A stretch of 64,000 nt of DNA, from positions 620,001 through 684,000 of the forward strand of contig NZ_AP025688.1 in assembly GCF_023168325.1 (NCBI RefSeq). The letters are read 5' to 3'. A model generated the notes under the pieces. That model worked only from the letters and a program-made list of their open reading frames with translations. It made no database searches and was not told where the DNA came from. How positions within the stretch are numbered: the first letter of the stretch is position 1; the number at the start of each line of letters is the position of its first letter. Source of the stretch: Tsukamurella sp. PLM1 (lineage in GTDB: Bacteria > Actinomycetota > Actinomycetes > Mycobacteriales > Mycobacteriaceae). This document shows, piece by piece, positions 8,834 through 19,329 of this stretch. Made by a program: the position numbers and the translations under genes.

Positions 8834-10306
8834 TCAGTTCAGATTCATGTACACGGCCTTCGGGTAGAGGTAGCTCTCCACGTGCTCTTTCGCCCCCTTC
8901 CAGCCGTAGCCGCTCATCTTCGTGCCGCCGAAGCCGATCGCGGGATCGAGCACGCCGTAGCAGTTCACCCACACCGTGCCGGCGTCGATCGCCTGCGAGA
9001 CCTTGTGCGCCGTACCGAGGTTCTCGGTCCACAGGCCGCCCGCCAGCCCGTACGGAGTGGTGTTGGCGAGTGTGATCGCCTCCTCCATCGTGTCGAACGG
9101 GATGACGGTGGCCACGGGCCCGAAGATCTCCTCCTGCGCAATGGTCATCTCGTTGTGAGCGCCGGCGAAGACCGTCGGCTCCACGTAGAAGCCGTTCGCG
9201 TAGTCGCCGCCGAGGCGGCCGCCGCCGGCGACGAGTTCGGCCTCGCCCGAGCCGATCTCGATGTATTTCTGCACCCGCTCCAGTTGCCGCAGGGAGATGA
9301 GCGGGCCCAGCTGCGTGGCGGGGTCGAGGCCGTCGCCCACGCGGACAGACTTGGTGAACTCGCCGATCCGGGCGACGAACTCGTCGTGGATCGGGCGCTG
9401 CACGAAGATCCGGCTTCCGGCGACGCAGACCTGGCCGCTGTTGGTGAAGACGCCCATCGCGGCGCCCGGCACGGCCTTGTCCAGATCGGCGTCGGCGAAG
9501 ACGATGTCGGGAGACTTGCCGCCCAACTCCATCTGCAGGCGCTTCAGGTTCCCCGCGGAGGCGCGGACGATCGTCTGCGCGGTGCCGACCGAGCCGGTGA
9601 AGGCGATCCGATCGACGCCGTGGTGCTCGGCGAGCGCGCTGCCCGCGTCGCGGCCGTAGCCGGTGACCACGTTGATGACACCGTCGGGGACGCCGGCCTC
9701 CTGCATGAGTTCGCTGACGCGGAGCACGGACAGCGAGGCGTCCTCGGCGGGCTTGAGCACCGCGGTGCAACCGGTGGCCAGTGCGGGGCCGAAGATCCAC
9801 CACAGGCCGATCAACGGCCCGTTCCACGGGATGATGCCGCCCACCACGCCGACGGGGCGCTGGTACTTCAGCGTGAGGAAATCGCCCGGGAGCGAGTTCG
9901 GCTGCGCCGCCACCCCTCCGGCGCCGGTCTGCGAGGCGTAGAACTGCAGCACCTGCGAGGTCCATTCCTTCAGCCCGGTGGTGCGGCTCAGCGGGGCGCC
10001 CATGTCCAGCGTCTCGATGAGTGCCAACTCGTCGAAATGCTCGAGGATCACATCGTGCACGCGCAGGATCAGCTTGCGCCGCTCGTGCGGTGTCCACCGG
10101 GACCATTCGCCCTCGAACGCGGCCCGCGCCGCGCGGACGGCGGCGTCCACGTCCTCCGCGTCGCCTGCGGCGATCGTGCCGAGCGACCCGCCGTTCGCGG
10201 GGTTGATCACCTCGATCGTCTCGCCCGAGGCGGCGGGAACCCACGTGCCGCCGATCAGGTTCCCCTGTTTCCGCCCGATGAAGGCGGGCGTCTCTACCGT
10301 TGTCAT
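8834..10306 (-). CDS. NAD(P)-dependent aldehyde dehydrogenase
   Basis: 490-residue aldehyde dehydrogenase that oxidises an aldehyde to the acid. The catalytic cysteine is in NSGQVCVAG (about C294), the general-base glutamate in MELGGKSPD, and the oxyanion asparagine in IPWNGPL. The ATG has GGAGTAGGA upstream. It is the last gene of an operon running zinc ribbon, HyuA, HyuB, alcohol dehydrogenase, aldehyde dehydrogenase, and it probably takes the product of the alcohol dehydrogenase 18 bases upstream. The specific aldehyde is not known. Confidence 0.93.
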   Translation of the reverse strand: MTTVETPAFIGRKQGNLIGGTWVPAASGETIEVINPANGGSLGTIAAGDAEDVDAAVRAARAAFEGEWSRWTPHERRKLILRVHDVILEHFDELALIETLDMGAPLSRTTGLKEWTSQVLQFYASQTGAGGVAAQPNSLPGDFLTLKYQRPVGVVGGIIPWNGPLIGLWWIFGPALATGCTAVLKPAEDASLSVLRVSELMQEAGVPDGVINVVTGYGRDAGSALAEHHGVDRIAFTGSVGTAQTIVRASAGNLKRLQMELGGKSPDIVFADADLDKAVPGAAMGVFTNSGQVCVAGSRIFVQRPIHDEFVARIGEFTKSVRVGDGLDPATQLGPLISLRQLERVQKYIEIGSGEAELVAGGGRLGGDYANGFYVEPTVFAGAHNEMTIAQEEIFGPVATVIPFDTMEEAITLANTTPYGLAGGLWTENLGTAHKVSQAIDAGTVWVNCYGVLDPAIGFGGTKMSGYGWKGAKEHVESYLYPKAVYMNLN

Positions 10307-10324
10307 GTCCTACTCCGAGTATCT

Positions 10325-11335
10325 CTAGTCGAATGCGAAGACGCCCTTGCCGGCGTCCTGCTTGTCGAACCACTGGTACGCTTCCGCGGCCTGGTCGATA
10401 CGCCAGGTGTGCGAGTACAACTCGTCCACGGGGAGGTCGTGCGCGACGACGAAGTCGGCGCACCGCGCCTGCTCGATCGACGACATGGTCCATGAGGTCA
10501 TCAGGGTCCACTGCTTCGTGTAGACGGCCTGGGTCGTGAACGCCACCTCGCCGGGGAGCCCGGTGAAGACGACGCGGCCGAACGTGCCGAGCACCGACAG
10601 CGCGTCGTCCGTGGCGCGGCCCGAGGTCTCCATGACGACGTCGGCGAGGCGGCCGCCGGTGTGCTCCGAGACGATCGCCACGAGGTCCTGGCTGCGGGAG
10701 TTCACCACCACGTCGGCGCCGAAGGTCTGCGCGAGCCGGCGGTCGTCGACATCGACGGCGATCACCTTGGCGCCCATCGCGGCCGCGAACATGGTCGCGG
10801 ACAATCCGACCGGCCCCTGGCCGATCACCACGGTGACGGTGTCCTCCACGCCGCCGAGACGCTTGATCGCGCCCCACGCGGTTCCCGTGCCGCAGCCGAT
10901 CGCCGCGCCCGCCTTGAAGGACAGTGCGTCGGGCATGGGCAGCAGCGAAGTGACGGGGACCAGAGCGTAGGGTGCGTGACCGCCGTTGACGTGGATGGAC
11001 ATGGTCTTGCCCGGCGCCGTCTCGCACATCTGCGGCCACCCCGCGCGACAGCGGCGGCAGGTGCCGCAGCCGAAGTAGTGATGGATCATGACGCGGTCTC
11101 CGGGCATCGCCTGCGCCTCGCTCACGCCCTCGCCGACGGCGTACACCTCGCCGCACGGCTCGTGGCCTTGCACCACGGAATGGTCGAACTCGAAATTGCC
11201 GTGGTAGAAGTGCAGGTCGGATCCGCACATGCCGGACGCCCGGATCTTCACCACCACCTCGCCGTGACCCGGTCGGGGCTCGGCGAACTCCTTCAGTTCG
11301 ACGGTGCCGTCGCCGCGGAACGTGATGCCCTGCAT
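10325..11335 (-). CDS. Zinc-dependent medium-chain alcohol dehydrogenase
   Basis: 336-residue MDR enzyme. Catalytic zinc ligands are the cysteine of SGMCGSD and the GHEPCGE histidine/glutamate; the structural zinc loop is GCGTCRRCRAGWPQMC with four cysteines. The nucleotide motif reads GQGPVGL. The open frame continues upstream without a stop into the HyuB coding region, but the ATG at 11335 has GGAGG nine bases before it and gives a standard N-terminus. A paralogue is at 19437-20507. It is probably an NAD(P)-linked oxidation or reduction step feeding the neighbouring aldehyde dehydrogenase. Confidence 0.92.
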   Translation of the reverse strand: MQGITFRGDGTVELKEFAEPRPGHGEVVVKIRASGMCGSDLHFYHGNFEFDHSVVQGHEPCGEVYAVGEGVSEAQAMPGDRVMIHHYFGCGTCRRCRAGWPQMCETAPGKTMSIHVNGGHAPYALVPVTSLLPMPDALSFKAGAAIGCGTGTAWGAIKRLGGVEDTVTVVIGQGPVGLSATMFAAAMGAKVIAVDVDDRRLAQTFGADVVVNSRSQDLVAIVSEHTGGRLADVVMETSGRATDDALSVLGTFGRVVFTGLPGEVAFTTQAVYTKQWTLMTSWTMSSIEQARCADFVVAHDLPVDELYSHTWRIDQAAEAYQWFDKQDAGKGVFAFD

Positions 11336-11336
11336 G

Positions 11337-13292
11337 TCAGTTCGCCTCCTTCGTCCGAGCGGCGCGGAGCGCGCGTTCGCGGTCTCGTCGAGCCGGAGGC
11401 CCTCGGGATCACGCTGTGGATCGCCGACGACGACCACGCCGTACTGCCGTGCCGCGGCGTCGATGCTCACGTACTCGTTGCGCACGTCCCGGAGCACGGC
11501 CTGCGGATCGCGGGTGAGCGGATCGCCCCACCCGCCGCCGCCGTTGGTCAGGCAGCGCAGCACTGTGTTCGGCGCTGTCCGCCACCTGCTCGCTCGCGAA
11601 GAAGTGGTAGCTGCCCGATTCCGGGTCGAGCCACTTGGATTCCGGGTCGAGCACGCCGGCCACTGGCACGCTGTCGCGGTACACGTCCGGTCCGGTGGGG
11701 AGCATTCGGTGCGCGGCACCGTCGGACTGCGGGAAGAGCCACATGGCGCCGTTCGGTCCCGCCTCGCCGCCGTTCGCGCCCACCCCGCTCGGCTCCTTCG
11801 TGCGGAACGGCGAGAGGTACTGCTCGGCGGCGGTGAGCCACAGCGTGTCCTTGAGATTCGCTGCGCCGCCGCGGAAGGCGCCGGCCCCGCCCGTGTCGAT
11901 CGCGTGTTCCTTGCGCAGCAGCACGACGGGGGAGTCGTGCTCGATGGTCTCCGTCGCCGGGTCCAGGTTGTTGAGGGTGAACAGGACGGTGTAGCTGTCG
12001 CCGTCGCCCGCCGCGGTCGCGCCCCACGGGCCGTGCTCGCCGCCGCACTGGGTGGCGCTGGTCCAGAACCGGCCGTCGTCGGTGAGGCCGGAGGCGTTGT
12101 GCGTGTTGGTCGATCCGTAGTCGCCGCCCACGCCGCGCCCGCCGAGGACCGGGTTGAGCGCGTCGAAGATCGCCGAGACCACGGGGCCGGAGGCCTCCCA
12201 GAACATCATGATGCCGCCGTCGGGCGGCAGCGACGACACGATCGAGCCCGGCGCGGTGACGAGGTCGACGTTGCGCCACGTGCCGGAGGTGAACGGGATC
12301 GACGGGTCGAGCAGCATCGTCAGCGCCACCCCGACGGAGGTCTTGGTGTCGAGGACACCGCAGTTGATGACGGTGCGGGCCTGCGGAGCCGTGCCGGACA
12401 GGTCGACCTCGATGTCGTTGCCGCGCTTACGCAGGAGCACCTGAACCCGGTACTCGAGGCTGTCGTCCAGGCCGTCGGCGTCGATCAGGGCCGAGCCGGT
12501 GTAGTCGCCGTCGGGCACCTGCGCGATGGCGTCGGACATCCGCTCGGCCGAGCTGTCGCACGCGTACGTCAGTGTGCCGAGGAAGGATTCGATCCCGTAC
12601 CGTTCGATGTTCGCGCGCACCAGGGACTCGCCGAGCTTGAGCTGCTCGAAGATGCTCTTGAAGTCCGGCAACAGCATTCCGCCCCAGCGGGTGTTGTCGA
12701 AGATCAGGCTGAAGGTCCCGCGCACCGGCTCGTCGCCGGACCAGAGCAACATCGGCGGGATCACGAGACCGTTCTCGAAGACGTTGCGCTTGGTGGCGGA
12801 GAAGCCCCCCGGCACGGTGCCGCCCATGTCCAGCTGGTGGGCGCACATGTTCACGAAGGCCACGATCCGGCCGTCGTGGAAGACGGGGCGGATGAAGGCC
12901 ACGTCGTTCACGTGCCGGCCGCCCCGGTACGGGTCGTTGCAGATCAGCACGTCGCCGGGCTTCAGATTCTCCGGGCCGTATTCGGCGACGGTGTTGCGCA
13001 CCGCGTCGCCCATGGTGCCGAGGAAGACCATCAGGCTGTTGGAGACGACGGCCATCGGATAGTCCTGCTCCGGCGGACCGCTGATGGTGCAGGCGAAGTC
13101 GTACCAGTCGCGGATGATGGGGGAGAAGGCCTCCCGCATGAAACCGGTCGACATGTGTTCGACGACGTAGTCGAGCCGGTTCTTGAGCACGGAGGCGGTG
13201 AACCTGTCGCTCCCGTACGCGGCGGCGAAGTCCTCATCGGACAGGTCGCGGATGCGGGTGATGTCCGGCGTGCGATTCTCGGTAGTGGTCAT
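11337..13292 (-). CDS. Hydantoinase/oxoprolinase family B subunit (two frameshifts)
   Basis: B-type subunit of the HyuA/HyuB, acetone/acetophenone carboxylase and oxoprolinase superfamily. Family hallmarks are visible: DVLICNDPYRGGRHVNDV, VNMCAHQLDMGG, VINCGVLDTKT and the end NGGGGWGDPLTRDP. The main frame breaks near 11575, where one base is lost before NTVLRCLTNGGGG. A second break near 11380 is inferred: only after it does the tail read LRAARTKEAN and stop at 11337, one base before the next ATG. With repair the length is about 650 residues. GGAGG precedes the start and lies inside the HyuA tail, so A and B are coupled. Substrate unknown. Confidence 0.85.
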
Positions 13293-13296
13293 GGTT

Positions 13297-15332
13297 TCAG
13301 TTCCTCCGGATCACGATCTGGCCGTACTCGCCGACGGTCGCCGTCTGGCCGGCGCCGATGTGGGTGGTGGACAGGCCCTCGTTGACGATCGCGGGCCCGG
13401 GGAGCACGTCGCCGAACCGGAGGGACTCGCGGTCGTAGACCTGCGCGGTCTGCGCGCCCTCGCCGCCGTCGGAGATGTCGCCCAAGTAGCGCAGCGTGCG
13501 GGTGCCGGTCGGGGTGAGCGGTTCGTCTCCGCGCGCCGCGAGCTTCGGGTACTCGATCTTGTCGGTGGCCAGCACCGCGCGCACCCGGAAGGTGACGCCC
13601 TCGACCGGCATCGCCTCGAACCGGTTCCCGGAGCGGGCCTGGTAGGTGTCGTGGAACGAGGTCACCATGGCTGCCACTGCGTCGGCGTCGACGGTGCCGT
13701 CGGGCACCGGGACGAACGGGGTCTCCCAGCTCTGGCCCACGAGGTGGGCGTCCATGCTGCGATGCACCTGCGCGTCGGCGTCGCTGATCTGCTCACGCAG
13801 TTCGCGCTCCATATCGGTGAAGATCGCGTCGATCCGCTCGGCGTTCGCCCCGTCGAGCATGAGGTAGGCGCTGCGGTTGACCGTGAACACCTGGTCCGCC
13901 GACAGCAGGCCCAGTGCAGAGAACAGGCCGGGGCTCGGCGGGATGATCGCTTCCTTGCATTGGACCGCGTCCAGGACGGCCGGCAGCAGCATCGGACCGG
14001 CGGCGCCGAATGCGACGAGGCTGTAGTCGCGCGGGTCCACGCCGTTCTTGATGGCCACGTTGAACAGGCCCTCGGCCATGTTGTTCACGGCCATCTCGTA
14101 GGCGTAGCGCACCCGCTCGGGCAGGGTGAACGAGGTGTCGAGGCTCTCGAAGGCGCGCTGCGCCAGGTCGCGATCGATCGCCACCTCGCCGCCCGCGAAG
14201 CCGTCGGGATCGAGGATGCCGATCATCAGGCACGTGTCGGTGGTGGTCGGCTGCGTTCCGCCGCGGTCGAAGCACGCGGGACCGGGCTCGGCGCGGGCGC
14301 TGTCCGGGCCCACCTGGATCTCGCCGTCGGCCCCGATGTGCACGATGCTGCCGCCGCCGGCACCGATCGAGCTGATGTCGTTCGCCAGGGCGTTGACGAC
14401 GAGGTCGTGCTCGAGCTCGAAGCTGGTGTTGACGAAGGGCTCGCCCGCGGTCACGACGCTGATGTCGCACGAGGTGCCGCCCACGTCCGCGCACAGCAGG
14501 TCGTTCTCGCCGATGAGCTTGCCGAAGTGTGCGCAGGCGACGGTGCCGGCTGCGGGCCGGAGAAGACGATGCGGAAGGGCTTGGCCATCGCGTGCTCCGC
14601 CGGGACCAGGGTGGCCGCGCAGTCCGCGAAGTTCAGGGAGCCGGTGAAGCCGAGCTCGCCCAGGCCCGAGCCCAGGCGGGCGGTGTAGTCCGAGTAGATG
14701 ATCTTCATCAGGGTGTCGATCACCGTGGTGGAGGCGCGGGCGTACTCCTTAGCCAGCGGGGACACCTCACTGGAGATGGAAACGGGGATGTCGCCCAGGA
14801 TCTCGAGCACCAGTTCGCGCAGCCGCTCCTCATGGGCGCGGTTGACGTACGAATTGATCAGGCAGATGGACACGCCTTCGACACCGCAGCGGCCGAGGAC
14901 CTCGATCTGCTCGCGGGCCTGCGCCTCATCGAGCTCGAACAGCACCTCCCCGTTCGCGAGCATGCGCTCTGCGATGCCGCGGCGCAGGTACCGGTCCACC
15001 AGCGGCTGGGCCGCGTCGCCGAAGCTGCGCCGCCAGTTCGGATCGAGGATCGCATCCTGCGGGCGCCACACGCGGCCCATGTCCAGGATGTCGCGGTGGC
15101 CCTCGGTGGCGAGGAAGCCGACCTTGGGTAGCTTGCGCGTGATCACGGCGTTGAGGCCGTGCGTGCTGGCGTGGTTGAAGACGGTCGAGCCGTCCACTCC
15201 GAGCCGCTCGGCCCCGCGCAGGACGGGCGCGGTCACGTCGGTGTACTCGGTGGACACCTTGGTGGTGAGGATCTTGCCGTCGCGCCACCCGACGACATCG
15301 GTGAAGGTTCCGCCTACGTCTACGGCGATCAT
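13297..15332 (-). CDS. Hydantoinase/oxoprolinase family A subunit (frameshifted)
   Basis: ATP-binding A subunit of the hydantoinase/oxoprolinase and ATP-dependent carboxylase superfamily. The N-terminal actin-like phosphate motif DVGGTFTDVVG lies at residues 4-14, followed by NHASTHGLNAVITRK. The C-terminal half carries DVGGTSCDISVV, the second phosphate loop. One base is missing near 14557 in a GGCCCGCAGCC context; across it the protein reads FSGPAAGTVACAHFGKL. About 680 residues after repair. It lies four bases from HyuB and 36 bases after the zinc ribbon. The enzyme could be a ring amidohydrolase or a carboxylase; the zinc-ribbon partner makes the carboxylase type worth testing. Confidence 0.86.
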
Positions 15333-15368
15333 GTCGGTCTCTACTTTCGTGGTTCGGTGCGGGTCTGT

Positions 15369-15572
15369 TCAGACCAGGTCGACGAGGAGCGTGATCGGGC
15401 CGAGGCGGTTCGCGGGCGTCCGCGACAGCGAGTGCAGGCAGTTCTGGCACTTCACGACGCGGACCCAGCCGGTCTCGCCGACGACGTCGTACTCGGCGAG
15501 TGAGCTCTTCGCGCAGCGCGGGCACGTGCCCGCGACCGGCGTCCGCTCCGCCGACGGTGCGGTGGTGTCCAT
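15369..15572 (-). CDS. Small zinc-ribbon protein linked to HyuA/HyuB
   Basis: 67-residue protein with two cysteine pairs, GTCPRCAK at about 16-19 and KCQNCLHSL at about 42-45, spaced like a zinc ribbon. GGGAGA precedes the ATG. It is the first gene of the HyuA/HyuB operon, so it is probably a small structural or assembly subunit. Acetone and acetophenone carboxylases also have a small zinc-binding subunit, but length and sequence are not enough to assign it. Divergent from the AraC gene. Confidence 0.75.
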   Translation of the reverse strand: MDTTAPSAERTPVAGTCPRCAKSSLAEYDVVGETGWVRVVKCQNCLHSLSRTPANRLGPITLLVDLV

Positions 15573-15716
15573 GGGTTCTCTCCCAACCTGTTCGGGGTTC
15601 TCCTCGGTGGAGTGCCGCCACGGTACGAGTGAGTGATCCGCGCCACAATCCGCGATGCGAAGGCTGTCCGGAACGCGAAATCATCAGGTACGACTCCGTC
15701 AAGGATGCGACCACAG

Positions 15717-15726
15717 TCATATATGA
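15717..15726. promoter_or_regulatory. AT-rich palindrome, candidate operator
   Basis: TCATATATGA, a perfect 10-bp palindrome followed by TGTTTTG, in the 196-base gap between the zinc-ribbon operon and the AraC gene. It shares its TCATAT half-site with the site at 5610. It may control one or both divergent units. Confidence 0.45.
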
Positions 15727-15768
15727 TGTTTTGGAGAATGTGATGGGCGTCACGAATCGGAGGTAAGG

Positions 15769-16752
15769 ATGCAGGCTCTCGCGGAGGTCGACGGATCCGT
15801 GCACCGTTCGTTCACGACGACCGACCCGGACGTTGCGCACGGCTACGTGGAGCGGACTTTCGCGCAGCACGAGATGACCGTCTCCGGGGCGGGCGCCGTG
15901 CGGTTCCGCCTCGACAGCGCGGTTACGCCGGACGTCACCGTCGGGCGGATGGCGTACGGGACGCGGGCGCGGATCGTGGGCCCGGCGATGCGCGACTGCT
16001 ATCACGTCAACCTGCTGGTCTCGGGCCGCTGCACCGTCGAGCAGGCGGGGCGGCGCGCGGAGTTCTCCGCCGAGCGGAACCAGTCGGGCGTCGTATTCGG
16101 GCCGGACGAGCCCGTGTACATCGACTGGAGCGCGGACTGCGCGCAGTACCACCTGAAGCTGTCACGGCGGACGCTGGAGGAGCACGCCGCCCGGCTCGCC
16201 GGGCGCACCTCCGCCTCGCCGATCGCGTTCGATCTGACGTTCCCGCTGGACAACCCCGCGGGGCAGTCGTTGTGCTCGGCAGTGGCCTTCTACTACAGCC
16301 AGCTCTCGCGTGACGGCGGGCTGGTCACGATGCGAGCCGTCCAGCGCGAGCTGGAGTCGGCGCTCATGACCCAGGTGCTGCTGGTGGCGCGCAGTGATCT
16401 CACCGCGGCGCTGACCCGCTCGGGCGGAGAAGTCTCCGATCACCGCATCTGCGAGCTCATGGAGTACGTGCGCGGTCATGCGCAGGAGGACCTGTCGGTG
16501 GCGCGGCTGTCACAGTTGGCGGGAGTCACCGCGCGGACGCTCCAATCGGGGTTCCGGCGGGAGGCGGGCATGTCGCCCAGTGAGTACGTGCGCAGCGTCC
16601 GACTCGACGGCGCGCGCGCGGATCTGCTGGCCGGAAGCGCGGGCACCGTCAGCGATGTGGCGAACCGCTGGCACTTCTTCCATCTCGGCCGGTTCGCGCA
16701 GCAGTACCGGGCGCGGTTCGGTGAGGCGCCGTCGAGAACCCTGCCGCGCTGA
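15769..16752 (+). CDS. AraC-family transcriptional regulator
   Basis: 327-residue activator-type protein. The N-terminal 200 residues form a cupin-like sensing domain (AraC-binding-like type, RFRLDSAVTPDVTVGRMAYG, YHVNLLVSGRCTVEQ). The C-terminal 100 residues carry two helix-turn-helix units: LSVARLSQLAGVTARTLQSGF and the end of the second unit in FFHLGRFAQQYRARFGEAPS. GGAGG lies five bases before the ATG. Divergent transcription from the HyuA/HyuB-ADH-ALDH operon makes that operon its most likely target, with the pathway substrate or an intermediate as inducer. Confidence 0.92.
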   Translation: MQALAEVDGSVHRSFTTTDPDVAHGYVERTFAQHEMTVSGAGAVRFRLDSAVTPDVTVGRMAYGTRARIVGPAMRDCYHVNLLVSGRCTVEQAGRRAEFSAERNQSGVVFGPDEPVYIDWSADCAQYHLKLSRRTLEEHAARLAGRTSASPIAFDLTFPLDNPAGQSLCSAVAFYYSQLSRDGGLVTMRAVQRELESALMTQVLLVARSDLTAALTRSGGEVSDHRICELMEYVRGHAQEDLSVARLSQLAGVTARTLQSGFRREAGMSPSEYVRSVRLDGARADLLAGSAGTVSDVANRWHFFHLGRFAQQYRARFGEAPSRTLPR

Positions 16753-16842
16753 GGAATCCACGCCCTCGCGACGGTGGCGTCGTAGACTCCGACGATCAGG
16801 ATCCGAGCCACCGGCCGGTGCCGCTGACCTCGAAGGGGAGAC

Positions 16843-18108
16843 ATGACCGAGGAGTCCCGATTCCGGCTCGTGCCCATGAAACCGCGCGATCCCGGGGAGA
16901 GCGGGCGGGCCGCGTCGACGCTGGAACTGTTCTTCGACCTCGTCTTCGTCGTGGCGGTCAGCATCGCCGCCGTGCAGCTGCACCACGGGCTCACCGAGGG
17001 GCACGTCGGTTCGGGGATCGTCGACTACGCCATCGTCTTCTTCGGAATCTGGTGGGCGTGGATGAACTTCACCTGGTTCGCGACGTCCTTCGACACCGAT
17101 GACTGGCTCTATCGGGTACTGACCATCGTGCAGATGGGCGGCGTGCTCGTGCTTGCGTCGGGGATCAAGCCCGCCTTCGAGGACGACGACTTCTCGGTGC
17201 TCATCATCGCCTACGTCGTGATGCGGCTCGCGCTCGTCGCCCAGTGGCTGCGTGCCTCCCGCTCCGCGGGGCCCACCCGCCGGGCCACGCTGACGTACGC
17301 GGTGGGAATCACCGTGGTGCAGGCGCTCTGGCTGCTCTCTCTGCTGCTGCCGGAACGGCACTTCCCGGTTGCCCTCGGCGTCCTGATCGCGGCCGAGCTG
17401 GCTGTGCCGATCGTCGCCGAGCGCAGCGGCACGACGCCCTGGCATCCGCACCACATCACGGAGCGGTACGGCCTGTTCACGCTGATCCTGTTGGGGGAGA
17501 GCCTGCTCGCTTCCGCGAACGCCATCATCGAGGCGCTCGACGAGGCCGAGGCGCTGGCACCCCTGATCTCCATCGCCGCGCTCACGCTGATCGCGACCGC
17601 CGCGCTGTGGTGGATCTACTTCTGGGCCCCGCATCACCGCGCCATCGACGGCCTCTCGCGGTCCCTCGCCTACGGCTACGGGCACTACTTCATCTTCGCC
17701 GCGGCAGGCGCGTTCTCCGCCGGCATCGAGGTCGAGATCGATGTTCTGACGGGGCACAGCGCGCTGCATCAACCCTGGGCGTCGTTCGCCTACACGATCC
17801 CGCTCGCGGTGTTCATCCTCGGGATCTGGGCGTTGGCGATCCGGCCGCACGGCGACGGGATCGTCAACGTCGTGGTGCCGGCGGCGGGGCTGCTGGTCCT
17901 GGTGGATCCGCTGATCCCGGTGCCGTTCGCCCTGACCACCGTCATCCTCGTTGCGACGGTGGCGGTCCTGGTGTGGCGGCGGCCGGTGGCCGCCGGGACT
18001 GATCGTCAGGCCGCGACGGGTTCGAGAGTCCCGCGTCGCCGGCGCACTATGACAGGCACTGCGAGCGCCAGGACGGCGCCGATGGAGCCGGGGATCATGA
18101 ACGCGTAG
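16843..18108 (+). CDS. Low temperature requirement protein A (LtrA) family membrane protein
   Basis: 421-residue polytopic membrane protein. The N-terminal signature RAASTLELFFDLVFVVAVS and the WHPHHITERYGLFTLILLGES block are typical of LtrA, whose biochemical role is unknown. About 11-12 hydrophobic segments are visible. The last 34 residues are basic and unlike the rest, and they lie antisense to the convergent transporter gene by 103 bases. A TGA exists at 18000 in another frame, just before the transporter stop, so a missed base near the C-terminus is possible and the true end may be about 18002. Confidence 0.85.
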   Translation: MTEESRFRLVPMKPRDPGESGRAASTLELFFDLVFVVAVSIAAVQLHHGLTEGHVGSGIVDYAIVFFGIWWAWMNFTWFATSFDTDDWLYRVLTIVQMGGVLVLASGIKPAFEDDDFSVLIIAYVVMRLALVAQWLRASRSAGPTRRATLTYAVGITVVQALWLLSLLLPERHFPVALGVLIAAELAVPIVAERSGTTPWHPHHITERYGLFTLILLGESLLASANAIIEALDEAEALAPLISIAALTLIATAALWWIYFWAPHHRAIDGLSRSLAYGYGHYFIFAAAGAFSAGIEVEIDVLTGHSALHQPWASFAYTIPLAVFILGIWALAIRPHGDGIVNVVVPAAGLLVLVDPLIPVPFALTTVILVATVAVLVWRRPVAAGTDRQAATGSRVPRRRRTMTGTASARTAPMEPGIMNA

Positions 18109-19329
18109 AAGGCCCAGGTGGCCCCGTGACCGGCCTCAAGGATCCACCCGGCGAGCGCGGGTCCGAGCATGGCACCGATGCGGCCGAGTCCCATGACGAC
18201 GCCCAGCGCCGAACCGCGGGCGTTCTCCGGGAAGTTGTTCGCGACGAAGCCGTACAGCACGGTATTGGTGCCGGTGCCACCGATGCCCGCGAAGACGATC
18301 GCGACCAGGAGCAGGCCGGTGTCCATCTTGTTGGTCAGGACTGCGAGCGCGATCACCCCGACGATGAACAGGGCCGGAACGACCTTCCCAGGGCCGACCC
18401 GATCGGCGAAGTACGAGCCGATCACCGCACCGATCACTCCCCGCCTGCAGGGCGAGCAGGAACTGCAGCGACGAGCCGAGTGCGTAGCCCTGGCTGCGCA
18501 TCAACGCGGGCGCCCAGGTGTTGAGGCCGTAGACCATCACGTTGACGCAGACGCTGATCAGGATGAAGACGAGGACCCGCGTCGCCATCGAGGCGGTCGC
18601 CAGCGAGCGGATCCCGCCCCGCCGGTCGACGGCCGCCGGCGCGGAGGATTGCGCGAGCAGGGCACCGTCGACCGCGTCCTCCCGGCCGTACTGCGCGGCG
18701 AGGGTGCGGGCCTCGTCGAGGCGGCCCTGGCGGACCAGGTACTCGACGGACTCGGGGAGGCGGAAGTACATGATCGGAAGAAGCACGATGAAGCATGCCG
18801 CGACCCAGAACAGGGAGCGCCAGTGGAAGTGGGGCAGCATCCACATCGCGACGAAGGCCGCCAGCATGCCGCCGAACGAGAAGCCCGTGAGCATCGCGCC
18901 GTTGTAGAGCAGCCGCCGCTTCGGCGGGGCGTACTCGAGCGTGAGGGCGACGGCGGAGGGGACGACGGCGCCGATGCCCACGCCCGTGATGAACCGGGAG
19001 ACGCCGAAGACGGCGATGCTCGGCGCGAGGGCGCTGATCAGCGAACCGAGGGAGAAGAGGACGATTCCGGCGAGCAGCGCCGATCGGCGGCCGAACCGGT
19101 CGGCGAGCGGCCCGGCGCCGAGGAAGCCGACCATCAGGCCGCCGAGGGTCCAGGAGCCGATGAGCCCGGCGGTGCTCTTGGAGAGCTGCCACGTCGGCTC
19201 GTCGAGCAGTTCGGGCAGGGCTGCGCCGTAGATCACCATGTCGTAGCCGTCGGCGACGATGATGACGAAACACAGGAGCGCGACGGCGAGGCCGCTGCGT
19301 CGCGCGGTGGTGGAACCGGGTATGGGCAT
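18006..19329 (-). CDS. MFS transporter, AAHS type, second copy (frameshifted)
   Basis: Second acid:H+ symporter, with ADGYDMVIYGAALPELL in helix 1, GPLADRFGRRSAL after helix 2 and the family-typical SALGVVMGLGRIGAMLGP in the C-terminal half. The ATG at 19329 has GGAG eight bases upstream. The first frame ends in LLALQAG near 18442, where a GGGG run has a length error, and the C-terminal 140 residues (VIGAVIGSYFADRVG) are in another frame. About 440 residues after repair. It is the last gene of the operon ALDH-PrpD-cupin-ADH-MFS and mirrors the transporter at 4184, so two related acids may be imported. Confidence 0.87.
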
